From NCBI GenBank assembly GCA_947627695.1, contig CANQXF010000007.1, forward strand, positions 1 to 64,000: 64,000 bases of DNA, written 5' to 3'. Both the position numbers and the translations under genes were made by a program. The first letter of the stretch is position 1; each line of letters opens with the position of its first letter. The stretch is from an uncultured Ruminiclostridium sp. (GTDB lineage: Bacteria; Bacillota; Clostridia; Oscillospirales; Ruminococcaceae). The notes under the pieces were generated by a model. That model was not told where the DNA came from. It worked only from the letters and a program-made list of their open reading frames with translations, and made no database searches. Below are positions 1-8,081 of the stretch, one piece after another.

Positions 1-15
1 TTACTAAATTCTTTA

Positions 16-32
16 CTGTTCAATTTTCAAGG
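16..32 (-). promoter_or_regulatory. rRNA operon leader motif (pre-16S)
   Basis: Read on the minus strand this is CCTTGAAAATTGAACAG, the conserved leader sequence found just upstream of 16S rRNA genes in Firmicutes. It lies downstream of two strong minus-strand promoters and points off the left edge, so a 16S gene is inferred to begin just outside the window. No rRNA body is present here. A related motif also occurs in 16S-23S spacers, but the promoters directly upstream favour the operon start. Confidence 0.6.
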
Positions 33-63
33 AGCAGCTTCCCCTCTCGGGGACAGCTTTATT

Positions 64-92
64 ATTTTAGCACATCTTATGCCTTTTGTCAA
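64..92 (-). promoter_or_regulatory. rRNA-type promoter P2
   Basis: On the minus strand there is TTGACA (87-92), a 17-base spacer, and TAAAAT (64-69). It is the promoter nearer to the leader motif at 16-32. With the upstream copy at 186-214 it forms the tandem arrangement typical of rRNA operons. Confidence 0.75.
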
Positions 93-185
93 TACCTTTT
101 TAAAACTTTTTTCAACTTTTTTCAAGGCTTGTACATAGGGGCTTTTCAACGTGCCTCAGCGCTGCCTTTTTTTGAGCGCTTGATT

Positions 186-214
186 ATTATATCACTTGTG
201 GTTGGGGTTGTCAA
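186..214 (-). promoter_or_regulatory. rRNA-type promoter P1
   Basis: On the minus strand there is TTGACA (209-214), exactly 17 bases, then TATAAT (186-191), a perfect sigma-A consensus. It lies about 120 bases upstream of P2 and reads leftward off the window. Nothing else in this leading stretch appears to be coding; a valine-rich plus-strand frame here is the antisense shadow of the threonine-rich gene. Confidence 0.8.
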
Positions 215-336
215 GGGGGTAAAACAACTTTTCCCAATTTGCCAAAAACTTCCTGAAAAGAACGGCGAAATCCGTCAAAACGACAATGCTCCCGACAAAA
301 AGCAACGATCCGCCAATACTATTATATATAACAAAA

Positions 337-359
337 CAGGCGTGGTAAAACCACGCCTG
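337..359 (-). terminator. Terminator of the anchored surface protein gene
   Basis: A perfect 9-base-pair stem (CAGGCGTGG / CCACGCCTG) with a 5-base loop lies just past the minus-strand stop codon at 377. On the minus strand it is followed by TTTTGTTA. Confidence 0.75.
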
Positions 360-376
360 CCGATGTTAATTATTCA

Positions 377-2602
377 TCAGTTCTTTTTCTTGAGAACTAC
401 TGTGAATACCTGTGCGCCAACGCCTATGCAAAGAGCAGCTGCGCCGATTATCAGGAACATTCCTACATGGCTGTCTACGCCAGTGGACATAGGCACGTCA
501 CCCAGAGGAATGTCTTCCTCGATTATCACGATAGGAGGCTGTTCGCCCTCGTCCTCGTCACCGGAGTATGTGGTAACGGGTACGGTGGTCGTTGTGGTCA
601 GCACCGTGGTAGTTGTTGTAACAACAGGAGCAGTGGTGACCTCAGGAGTTGTGGTGACCTCTTCCTCGGGAGTTGTGGTCACTTCCTGGACAGGAGTAGT
701 TGTGTTCTCGTCATCATCACCGTTGAACGTGGTGTTCTCGGTAGTTGTGGTGGTAACTTCAGGAGTTGTTGTGGTCTCCTCGGTAGTTGTAGTAGTAACC
801 TCGGTCGTGGTTGTGGTGGTAGCCTCGGTAGTTGTGGTTGCTTCTGTGGTTGTAGTAGCCTCAGTAGTGGTGGTTGCCTCTGTGGTCGTGGTTGCCTCAG
901 TGGTAGTCGTAGCCTCTGTGGTAGTCGTAGCCTCAGTGGTGGTAGTCACTTCTGTGGTTGTGGTAGCCTCAGTAGTGGTTGTAGCCTCTGTGGTAGTCGT
1001 AGCCTCAGTGGTTGTGGTCGCTTCTGTGGTTGTAGTAGCCTCAGTAGTCGTGGTAGCTTCCGTGGTAGTGGTTGCCTCAGTAGTTGTGGTAGCCTCTGTG
1101 GTGGTAGTTACCTCGGTAGTTGTAGTAGTAGTCTCCTCGGGAGTTGTTGTTTCCTCGGGAGTAGTTGTAATAGTTGTGGTTTCCTCAGGAGTTGTGGTGG
1201 TAGTGGTGGTTTCCTCGGGAGTCGTTGCAGTTGTTGTGGTAGTGATAACAGGAGCAGTATAGGTAGCTTCGTAGGAAGCTCTCATCTTGCCTGCGTAGGG
1301 AGCCATATGAAGCTCGCCGTTCTGAACGGTGTAGTTGGGAGCATATACAGCGCCGCAGAATGTAGATTCATTTCTTACGCTTGCGTTAGCCGCGAGAGCA
1401 GTGCCTCTGAAGCCGTCGCCCAGTACAACGCTTGTATCTTCAGCGTCGCCGCCACCTATGAAGTTGAATACGATACGGGAAGCCGCGTCAGCGTCCCAGT
1501 CGCCGATAGAACCTGAGTTGAATACTATCCTGTTGTCGCCCTTATGGAGATTTACGTTTACCAGCAGGACGTAGTCGGGATTGTCTTTTATAAAGGTATA
1601 TACTTCGTGGATCTTTGCAACGTCGTCGCCATTAACTCCGGAATCACCTACGGTGATCTCACGGTAGATGACCTTGTCGCTGCCGCTGTTTACTTCAGCA
1701 AGTGCAGCGGAAGCTTCCTGCATTTTTGCAAGCAGACCGTTTACATAATCAGCCGCATTTTCCATTTCGGAAACAACGGTGTTATCAGTAGCGACCTTTG
1801 TGCTTTCCATAACGGGGTTGCCGTCAGCGTCGAACACGGGAGTTATAACTCCGTTTACCCATTCGTTCCTCTGCTGTGAATAGAAGTAAGCGCGCTCGCC
1901 TTCATTGTAGGAGAAGTTGGAGTAAACGTCAGAGCCTACACGCACGTCCTTGTTATGGCTGAGAGCCTCGGGAACGCCTATGGTCAGGCTTTCGGAAATA
2001 ACGCAGGTGCCTGCCGCAAACTGGAGGGTCTGGTCGCTGTCGCCGAACGCTTTCACTTCAACAGGTGCTACATTGTTGTCGATACGCAGATCGTCGGTGA
2101 GCTGATGGATATAAAGAGTATCATATCTGTATTCAGCGGGAATGGTAACGCTGAACATCTTGGTCTCTTTCTTGTCAAAGACAACGTCGATGATAGCGGG
2201 CTTGGTTTCGCCGTCACGCTGGATATTGATTATCTCACCATTCTTGTAAATTCCGTAGATGTGGTGCTTTTCACCATCGTCAAAGTTCTCGTCAGAAGTG
2301 ATCTTGAAGTCGATAACTCTGCTCTTCTGGATAACGTACCTGTTGAGGTCGAAGTTATTGTTCAGCTTCAAGTGGTTAACCGCAAAGTTGGACTCAAAGT
2401 GTGACGAGGTGGTCAGGTTGTCGGCAACGATACCGTAATCGGTAAGCTCGCCCAGCGCTGCGCTTATGGCATCGGGGCTTGCGGAATTTGCGCTTGCGCC
2501 GACAGCAAGACCTGTAACAGCCATAGATACAGCAGTGATCGTGGAGATGATCTTAACGATCTTCATTCCGCGAATGGTTTTCATTTTCTGATAGCCGTTC
2601 AT
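377..2602 (-). CDS. Choice-of-anchor A surface protein with Thr-rich repeats
   Basis: A 741-residue exported protein. Residues about 14-36 form a signal peptide ending near GASA. Residues about 45-450 match the choice-of-anchor A type; the end of that region (FCGAVYAPNYTV near 411, then GELHMAPYAG) is characteristic. Residues about 455-690 are a threonine-rich stalk built mostly of TTTTEA units, probably extended and glycosylated outside the cell. The C-terminus has one membrane helix (about 715-737) and a KKKN tail. A VPMSTG sequence sits before the helix where a sortase motif would be, but it is not a clean LPxTG, so membrane anchoring or an atypical sortase site are both open. The start is chosen because AAGGGAAG precedes the ATG by about 6-8 bases. 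Likely a single-gene unit with the terminator at 337-359. Ligand unknown. Confidence 0.75.
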   Translation of the reverse strand: MNGYQKMKTIRGMKIVKIISTITAVSMAVTGLAVGASANSASPDAISAALGELTDYGIVADNLTTSSHFESNFAVNHLKLNNNFDLNRYVIQKSRVIDFKITSDENFDDGEKHHIYGIYKNGEIINIQRDGETKPAIIDVVFDKKETKMFSVTIPAEYRYDTLYIHQLTDDLRIDNNVAPVEVKAFGDSDQTLQFAAGTCVISESLTIGVPEALSHNKDVRVGSDVYSNFSYNEGERAYFYSQQRNEWVNGVITPVFDADGNPVMESTKVATDNTVVSEMENAADYVNGLLAKMQEASAALAEVNSGSDKVIYREITVGDSGVNGDDVAKIHEVYTFIKDNPDYVLLVNVNLHKGDNRIVFNSGSIGDWDADAASRIVFNFIGGGDAEDTSVVLGDGFRGTALAANASVRNESTFCGAVYAPNYTVQNGELHMAPYAGKMRASYEATYTAPVITTTTTATTPEETTTTTTTPEETTTITTTPEETTTPEETTTTTTEVTTTTEATTTTEATTTTEATTTTEATTTTEATTTTEATTTTEATTTTEATTTTEVTTTTEATTTTEATTTTEATTTTEATTTTEATTTTEATTTTEATTTTTTEVTTTTTEETTTTPEVTTTTTENTTFNGDDDENTTTPVQEVTTTPEEEVTTTPEVTTAPVVTTTTTVLTTTTTVPVTTYSGDEDEGEQPPIVIIEEDIPLGDVPMSTGVDSHVGMFLIIGAAALCIGVGAQVFTVVLKKKN
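795..1130 (-). repeat. 18-bp coding tandem repeat with a 36-bp higher-order period
   Basis: About 18 tandem 18-base units encode TTTTEA inside the surface protein. The Thr codon before GAG alternates ACA and ACT (seen on the plus strand as alternating CCTCTGTG and CCTCAGTG/A), so the real repeat unit over much of the tract is two units, 36 bases. Boundaries are approximate. Confidence 0.8.
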
Positions 2603-2616
2603 AAAATCTTCCCTTT

Positions 2617-3003
2617 CGTTTATTTATAGTATTTTTTGCCCTTTTCGGGGGCAAACTACTTTTTTAGGTTCACTGTTATTAAATCACTCGGGGGTTACAT
2701 ATCGGTTACATTTAAAGTTATTGCTGAAAAAAATTTCATTTTCAGCGTTATGCACAAAATCGAACCTACGATATCTTCTTTTTCAACAAATTATAAAAAT
2801 ACAAATTTTCGTCAAAATTTCCTGTCAAGCCTTTTATATTCATATTAAAGCATATTTGGGTGTCAGGACGGTTACAAACCGTCTGTCTGCGGAAATTCTT
2901 TTTTCTTTCTCACTTTTGCACAAAAATGAACCTTTCATGAAACCGTTTTTGTAAATGATTGCCATTGATTGCGGCAAACCCGCTATTTTAGTTAATTTAA
3001 CAA
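2617..3003. other. AT-rich divergent intergenic region
   Basis: This region separates the start of the minus-strand surface protein from the promoter at 3004. A short stem (GCCC / GGGC) is visible near 2639-2653, without a T-run in either direction. I see no convincing minus-strand promoter and no gene; the two short plus-strand frames here have no ribosome site or family resemblance. Confidence 0.5.
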
Positions 3004-3032
3004 TTGCATTGGTAAATTTTATGTGGTATACT
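3004..3032 (+). promoter_or_regulatory. Promoter of the SCP2-domain gene
   Basis: TTGCAT (3004-3009), 17 bases, TATACT (3027-3032). The leader to the ATG at 3124 is about 85 bases. Confidence 0.65.
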
Positions 3033-3123
3033 CTGTTTCAGTGACGGGAATACGGTATATTTTTCTTCCCGCATTTACATAGACAACACTTCCGATGAAA
3101 ATATTATGAAAAGAGGAAAGGCA

Positions 3124-3693
3124 ATGACCTACCAGAAAATTTTCGCAGACGTTAAAAAATCATTCGCAAAAGCAGACGTAAAGAAGCTCACCGAAAGCTT
3201 CGCATTCCAGTTCAACATTACAGGAGAGGGCGAGGGCATTTTCTACGCCGCATTCAAGGACGGCGTTCTCAGCGTTGAGCCCTACGATTACAAGGACAGA
3301 GACGCAGTGTTCACCGCAGACGGCGCTACCTTCACCGCTATCGCATCAGGCAAGCTGGACGCTATGAAAGCTCTCAGCGAGGGCAAGCTCTTTATCGACG
3401 GCAACTACGAGCTGGCAAAACAGCTTCTGCTGCTCGTTCCCGAAAAGAAAGCTCCCGCAAAAAAGCCTGCGGCTAAAAAGCCCGCCGCCAAGAAGGCTGC
3501 TCCCGCAAAGAAAGCTGCTCCCGCAAAGGCTGCCGCTGTAAAGAAGGAAGCACCCAAGGCTGCAACCGTTAAGAAGGAAGCTCCCAAGGCTGCTCCCGTG
3601 AGAAAGGAAGCTGTTGTTAAGGCGGCAGCTCCTGCAAAGAAGCCGCCCGAAGCAAGCATAACTCCCGTTCCCAAGAAAGTGGAAAAGAAGTAA
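3124..3693 (+). CDS. SCP2 sterol-binding domain protein with Lys/Ala/Pro tail
   Basis: A 189-residue protein. Residues 1 to about 103 resemble the SCP2 (sterol carrier) fold: a short helix-rich start, then a sheet region with FQFNITGEGEG, then a helical end with LFIDGNYELAKQLL. SCP2 domains bind lipids or acyl-CoA; the ligand here is unknown. Residues about 108-189 are a low-complexity tail of AKKPAAKK- and KKEAPKAA-type units, as in histone H1-like proteins, and could bind DNA, RNA or acidic polymers. An ATG at 3106 is possible, but AGAGGAAAGG lies between it and the ATG at 3124, so 3124 is the start. It has its own promoter and terminator. No signal peptide, so it is probably cytoplasmic. 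Confidence 0.7.
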   Translation: MTYQKIFADVKKSFAKADVKKLTESFAFQFNITGEGEGIFYAAFKDGVLSVEPYDYKDRDAVFTADGATFTAIASGKLDAMKALSEGKLFIDGNYELAKQLLLLVPEKKAPAKKPAAKKPAAKKAAPAKKAAPAKAAAVKKEAPKAATVKKEAPKAAPVRKEAVVKAAAPAKKPPEASITPVPKKVEKK

Positions 3694-3705
3694 GACTAAA
3701 TAAGC

Positions 3706-3739
3706 AAAAGACGCACCGGCAAACGCTTGTGCGTCTTTT
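3706..3739. terminator. Bidirectional terminator between convergent genes
   Basis: An 11-base-pair stem (AAAAGACGCAC / GTGCGTCTTTT) with a 12-base loop has a T-run on both strands. It ends the SCP2 gene on the plus strand and mnmE on the minus strand, whose stop codon is at 3741. Confidence 0.85.
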
Positions 3740-3740
3740 T

Positions 3741-5114
3741 TTATTTTCCCACGCAAAATCTGCTGAACACTCGATCTATCACCTGCTCCGACACGCTTTC
3801 GCCTGTAAGCTGTGAAAGGCTGTCCAGTGCGGTTTCCAGCGTTACTCCCACTATGTCGGGGGTCATATCCTGCTCCATAGCGTTCAGGGCGGATTCCATT
3901 GCGTTTTTTGCGGAAACGGCGCTTTCACGCTGGCGTTCGTTGGCGATAAAGCCTGCGGAAATGTCCAGCTTTTCGGGGTTTATCAGCTCCCTTGCCGCTT
4001 TGTCCAAGGTTTTGAGGGAATCCTCGTTCTTTGCGGATATTTCTATGATATGGGAAAAGCTGTTCTCAAGAAACTGCTTGTCCAGCTCGCTTTGTAGATC
4101 CTGCTTGTTGATTATGCAAAGGACGTTTTTCCCCTTGACTTCCTCTGTCAGCGCCCTGTCCTCGTCTGAAAGGGGGCGGCTGTTGTCGAAAAGGGCGAAG
4201 ATAACGTCCGACTGCTGTATGCGGCGGCGCATTTTTTCAACGCCTATTTTTTCTATCGGGTCGTTTGTGTCCCTTATCCCTGCGCAGTCCGCTATCCTTG
4301 CGGGAACGCCGCCAAGAATGACGTTTTCCTCCACGATGTCGCGGGTGGTCCCCTCTATGTCCGCAACTATGCTCCTCTCACAGCCTGCCAGCAGGTTCAT
4401 CAGGGTGGATTTTCCCGCGTTGGGCTTTCCCACGATAGCAACGGAAATTCCGTCCTTCATAAGCTGACCCACGCCGTAGCCGTCCAGCAGTTCCTTTATG
4501 GCGGAAATGCCGTCCTTCAGCCGCTGTTTTCCCTCGGTGTAATCAAAGGGCTCGTCCATCTCGTCGGGGTAATCTATCCAGGCGGTAAGCTCCGACGCCA
4601 TATCGGTGAGCAGTTCCTTTACGGCGGTTATTTTCCTGTAAAGCGCACCGTCAAGCTGTGCGTTGACGCAGCGGAGATAGCCGTCGCTTTTTGCGTTTAT
4701 CACGTCCGCTACCGCCTCAGCCTGGGTCAGGGTCAGCTTGCCGTTCAGCATTGCTCTGCGAGTAAATTCGCCTGCCTGCGCCATTCTCGCCCCTGCGTCA
4801 AGGCAGGCTCTCAGCACACGCCTTGTCACCAGTATACCGCCGTGGCAGGTTATTTCCGCCACGTCCTCTCCCGTGTAGCTGTGAGGGGTGCGGAAGATGA
4901 GCAGTACGCCGTCGTCCAGCTTTTCCCCGCCGCTGTAAATTCCGCCGTAGCAGGCGGTGTAGCCTGCCATTTCAGAAATATTTCTCTTTCCCGCAGGGCG
5001 GAATATTTTTGCGGCTATATCTATCGCGTTACCGCCGCTTATCCTTACCATCGAAACTCCGCCCACGGCGGGAGGAGTTGAAATGGCGGCTATGGTATCA
5101 GAATTTGTAAGCAT
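3741..5114 (-). CDS. mnmE: tRNA modification GTPase MnmE
   Basis: MnmE with MnmG installs the 5-carboxymethylaminomethyl group on the wobble uridine of certain tRNAs, using folate and a potassium-activated GTPase. The 457-residue length is standard. The N-terminal folate-binding domain covers about 1-118 and the helical domain flanks the G domain. The G domain shows GKPNAGKS (P loop), EGTTRD, DCAG and NKQD in order. The protein ends CVGK, matching the conserved C(I/L/V)GK tail that carries the essential cysteine. The gene follows the secA-like gene with two bases between stop and ATG, so the two are probably translationally coupled. Usual neighbours mnmG, rsmG and jag are not here. Confidence 0.95.
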   Translation of the reverse strand: MLTNSDTIAAISTPPAVGGVSMVRISGGNAIDIAAKIFRPAGKRNISEMAGYTACYGGIYSGGEKLDDGVLLIFRTPHSYTGEDVAEITCHGGILVTRRVLRACLDAGARMAQAGEFTRRAMLNGKLTLTQAEAVADVINAKSDGYLRCVNAQLDGALYRKITAVKELLTDMASELTAWIDYPDEMDEPFDYTEGKQRLKDGISAIKELLDGYGVGQLMKDGISVAIVGKPNAGKSTLMNLLAGCERSIVADIEGTTRDIVEENVILGGVPARIADCAGIRDTNDPIEKIGVEKMRRRIQQSDVIFALFDNSRPLSDEDRALTEEVKGKNVLCIINKQDLQSELDKQFLENSFSHIIEISAKNEDSLKTLDKAARELINPEKLDISAGFIANERQRESAVSAKNAMESALNAMEQDMTPDIVGVTLETALDSLSQLTGESVSEQVIDRVFSRFCVGK

Positions 5115-5116
5115 GG

Positions 5117-7441
5117 TTATTTTTTCTTTCCGAACAGCTTTCCGAAAAAGCCTTTTTTTGGTTCTTCATCATTTTCCTCGGGAGAGTCAAGCACTGACGA
5201 GGCTTTGCGGTTCGCCGCCTCAAGTTCGGCAAGCTCCGCTTCCGTTTCGTCGGAGAAAAATCCCGCTAAGATTGGGCGCTTGTCCAGCTCCTCTCCGTTG
5301 TCCTCAAGAAGATAGGTGCGGATATTTTCGGGGATTTCTATGACATAATCATCGCCCTGCTCCAGCAGGTCGTCAAGGCGGCTCTCCATAAAGCCCCGAA
5401 GCTCCTCCTCCATTCCCAGATAATATTCTTCGGCGGCGATGTTGTATTCCTCGGCGGGACTTTTCCTCGCCACCGCCGCAAGATGTATCCCCTGCCTGAG
5501 ATAGTCGGTGTATTCCAGATAATCGCTCCAGAAACGGTTTATTGCGGCAACGACGGTGCGGCGTTCAAGCTCGTTCAGCTTTTCCTCCCCAAAGCGCTTT
5601 ACCGCCTCGTCATAGCGGGGAGAGCTTTCCCACATTCCCGCCTTTTCCCCATCAAGAAATCTGCGGCGGGCGGTGAATATCTGGTCCCTGTGCTTTTCGC
5701 CTATCGCTGTGTATTTCAGCAGTCTTGTTCTTGAATCAAAGGCGTCACCCTCGCTTATGCGCTGAACACGCTCCACCTCGCGGCGAAGTATCTTGTCGTC
5801 AAGCTCGTTTTCCGTAGGCTCGGGGTAGTGCCTTGGGGGAACAAGGCTTTTCAGCTTGTATTTTTCCATTATCGACTCGTCAAGAGCAACAAAGCTCATA
5901 CTTTCCCCCGGGTCACCCTGTCTGCCTGAGCGTCCGATAAGCTGTTTTACCATTCGGCTGCTTTCGGGCATATAGGTGGAGATAACGAGCAGTCCGCCTG
6001 CGCTGACAGCTTCTTCCCGCAGGCTCTCGTCTGCTCCGCCAAGGCGTATGTCAACGCCTCTCCCCGCCATATTGGTGGAGATGGTGACGGCGTAGGGCTT
6101 GCCCGCCTGACTGATTATCCCCGCTTCCATATCGTCGTTTTTTGCGTTGAGAACAACGGCGTCAACGCCCTGTTCCTTTAAAAGTCCGTGCAGTATCTCG
6201 CTGTCCTCTATGCTTCCCGTTCCCACAAGGACGGGCTGACCCTTTTCGTGAGCAGAGCAGACGGCTTTTACTATACCGCTTTGCTTTGAAGCCGTGTCAT
6301 AATATATTTTGGTTTCGTGGTCGATACGCTGACTGGGCAGGTGAGGGGGGATTATTTCCAGTTTCAAATCATAAAGGGTGTAAAATTCCTCCTCCGACGC
6401 CTTGGCGGTTCCCGTCATAGCGGAGAGAAAGGGATATTCCCCAACGAAAAACTGAAGAGCTATGCTCCCCATAACCACGCCTCTGGTGGAAATTTCCAGC
6501 CCGTGCTTAAGCTCCACCGCCGTTTGCAGTGCGCCGGGATAGTGGCGGTTCTCGGCTGTTCTTCCCGTGAATTTGTCGATAAGCATTATCTTTCCGTCAC
6601 GGGCGATGTAATCCTTGTTCTCGCAAAGCATAAATCTGGCTTTCAGGCTGTCGTTTATCTTTGCAAGCAAGGGGGCGTTCTCCTCGCCGTAAAGATTTTC
6701 CAGACCGAAAAATTCCTCCGCCCTGGACGCTCCCTCGTCGGTAAGGTAAATGCTCTCCGCCTCAAGGCTTATGCCGTAGTCATTTTCGTCAAAGGCTGCG
6801 GTCAGCTCCATAGCCTTGTTAAGCTCAGGGTCCTGCTGTACCTTTATATCGCTTGCCGCTACAAGGGGTATCCTCGCTTCGTCGATAAGCAGAGAATCCG
6901 CTTCGTCCACTATTGCGGCGGAAAAGCCCTGTCCCACCGCGCCGTCAAGGCTTTGCGCCGTGAAGTCACGGAGATAGTCAAAACAGCACTCCCTTGCGCT
7001 GACGTAAAGCACGTCCGCTTTGTAGGCGGCTTTTCTCTCCTCAAAAGGAGTTTTTTCGGTGACGCAGGCGGTGGAAACGCCCAACAGGTCGTAAACGGGT
7101 TTCATCCACTCCCTGTCACGATTTGCAAGATAATCGTTAAAGGTGAGGATATGGGTCTTTCTCCCCTCGTATTTGTGCCATACTGCGGCAAATACCGCCG
7201 CAAGGGTCTTTCCCTCCCCTGTGGGCATTTCGATTATCTTTCCCTCGGTAAGGGCTTTCGCCGCCATAAGCTGTTCGTCAAAGGGGACTTGTCCCAGTCC
7301 CTTTTCCGCCGCCTTGCAGACTGCCGCAAAAAGGCAGAGGCGCTTGTCCTCCGCATTTTCCGCCTGCTGTAACAGTCCGCTTATATCCTTGCTTTTGGCA
7401 AGCTCTCTTATTTCACTGATAAATTCGGTGTATTCTTTCAT
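5117..7441 (-). CDS. SecA-like translocase ATPase, shortened paralog
   Basis: A 774-residue SecA-family DEAD motor. The Walker A motif MPTGEGKT is at 72-79 and the Walker B region VDEADSLLIDEAR near 178-190. Later come SAMTGTA, NMAGRGVDI and LIGRSGRQGDPG, all SecA hallmarks. It differs from housekeeping SecA: it is shorter (usual length about 840-900), the sequence between the TGRT and TGTA motifs is divergent, and the C-terminus ends GKLFGKKK instead of the cysteine-rich zinc tail that binds SecB and lipid. It may be an accessory SecA for special substrates, or the only SecA if none exists elsewhere; this window cannot tell. No secY2 or accessory Sec genes are beside it. A GTCAGGAAG ribosome site precedes the ATG. 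It leads the secA-mnmE unit. Confidence 0.85.
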   Translation of the reverse strand: MKEYTEFISEIRELAKSKDISGLLQQAENAEDKRLCLFAAVCKAAEKGLGQVPFDEQLMAAKALTEGKIIEMPTGEGKTLAAVFAAVWHKYEGRKTHILTFNDYLANRDREWMKPVYDLLGVSTACVTEKTPFEERKAAYKADVLYVSARECCFDYLRDFTAQSLDGAVGQGFSAAIVDEADSLLIDEARIPLVAASDIKVQQDPELNKAMELTAAFDENDYGISLEAESIYLTDEGASRAEEFFGLENLYGEENAPLLAKINDSLKARFMLCENKDYIARDGKIMLIDKFTGRTAENRHYPGALQTAVELKHGLEISTRGVVMGSIALQFFVGEYPFLSAMTGTAKASEEEFYTLYDLKLEIIPPHLPSQRIDHETKIYYDTASKQSGIVKAVCSAHEKGQPVLVGTGSIEDSEILHGLLKEQGVDAVVLNAKNDDMEAGIISQAGKPYAVTISTNMAGRGVDIRLGGADESLREEAVSAGGLLVISTYMPESSRMVKQLIGRSGRQGDPGESMSFVALDESIMEKYKLKSLVPPRHYPEPTENELDDKILRREVERVQRISEGDAFDSRTRLLKYTAIGEKHRDQIFTARRRFLDGEKAGMWESSPRYDEAVKRFGEEKLNELERRTVVAAINRFWSDYLEYTDYLRQGIHLAAVARKSPAEEYNIAAEEYYLGMEEELRGFMESRLDDLLEQGDDYVIEIPENIRTYLLEDNGEELDKRPILAGFFSDETEAELAELEAANRKASSVLDSPEENDEEPKKGFFGKLFGKKK

Positions 7442-7502
7442 TTGTCAATACTTCCTGACGTATTATTTATATGATAGTATATAAATTTGCCGTATGAATG
7501 TC

Positions 7503-7531
7503 AGTATAGCATAATTCCATATAAATGTAAA
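7503..7531 (-). promoter_or_regulatory. Promoter of the secA-like/mnmE unit
   Basis: On the minus strand there is TTTACA (7526-7531), 17 bases, TATACT (7503-7508), with a leader of about 55 bases to the ATG at 7441. Confidence 0.65.
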
Positions 7532-7667
7532 GTTAAAAAAAGCACGTTTTTTCCGTAAACCTATTGCAAAATTTACGGAAATGTGAGAAAATAGAAGTGT
7601 ACTTTTTTAGTTTTTTACGTTGGTGATGTTGAGGTAGATCGGGATTTAGCGGGAGGATTGAAAATAT

Positions 7668-8015
7668 ATGAACAGCACAATTTTAGAACATATTAACGAA
7701 TTGTTCGATTCGTATGATTTGTTTGCTGGCAAATACAAAGAAAAGATATGCAGTTCAATTACAAAAAAATTTCCTGATTTATCAGAAAAAGAAATTAAAG
7801 AAGCAGAAGATTATTTGGGTTTATTTTTTGAGTATTGCGTGCAATATGCAAATTTATTAGCTGAAAAATATAAAACACCATTTTTACCTAAAGATGAAGA
7901 GGCTCAAAAGGAAATATTAGAATATGTGAGTGAATGCCAAAAGCAATACTCTGAAATTGATATGAAGCATATTATAGATATTTTTTCTACTGTCTGCTGG
8001 TTAGCAAATAGGTAA
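7668..8015 (+). CDS. Small AT-rich orphan protein
   Basis: A 115-residue protein that I do not recognise. It is rich in Lys, Glu, Tyr and Phe, is predicted mostly helical, and has no signal peptide or membrane segment. Its coding sequence is strikingly AT-rich, with A or T at most third positions, while neighbours on both sides are clearly richer in GC. That suggests recent arrival by transfer. GGGAGG lies 11 bases before the ATG, which supports expression. It sits alone between the secA-like promoter and glmU. It could belong to a small immunity or defence-associated family, but nothing in the sequence proves that. Confidence 0.6.
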   Translation: MNSTILEHINELFDSYDLFAGKYKEKICSSITKKFPDLSEKEIKEAEDYLGLFFEYCVQYANLLAEKYKTPFLPKDEEAQKEILEYVSECQKQYSEIDMKHIIDIFSTVCWLANR

Positions 8016-8081
8016 GAGCTTTTAAATTCTGATTTATCTCAGTAATACTTTTTTAAAAAATCATATCACACAGGAGATATT

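Noticed and set aside
129-1516. Long plus-strand valine-rich and glycine/serine-rich open frames
   Set aside because: They are antisense shadows of the repeat-rich minus-strand surface protein. Their composition follows from the 18-base repeat, and they lack ribosome sites.
2636-2954. Two short plus-strand open frames upstream of the SCP2 gene
   Set aside because: AT-rich sequence, no ribosome site, and they lie upstream of the only good promoter in the region.
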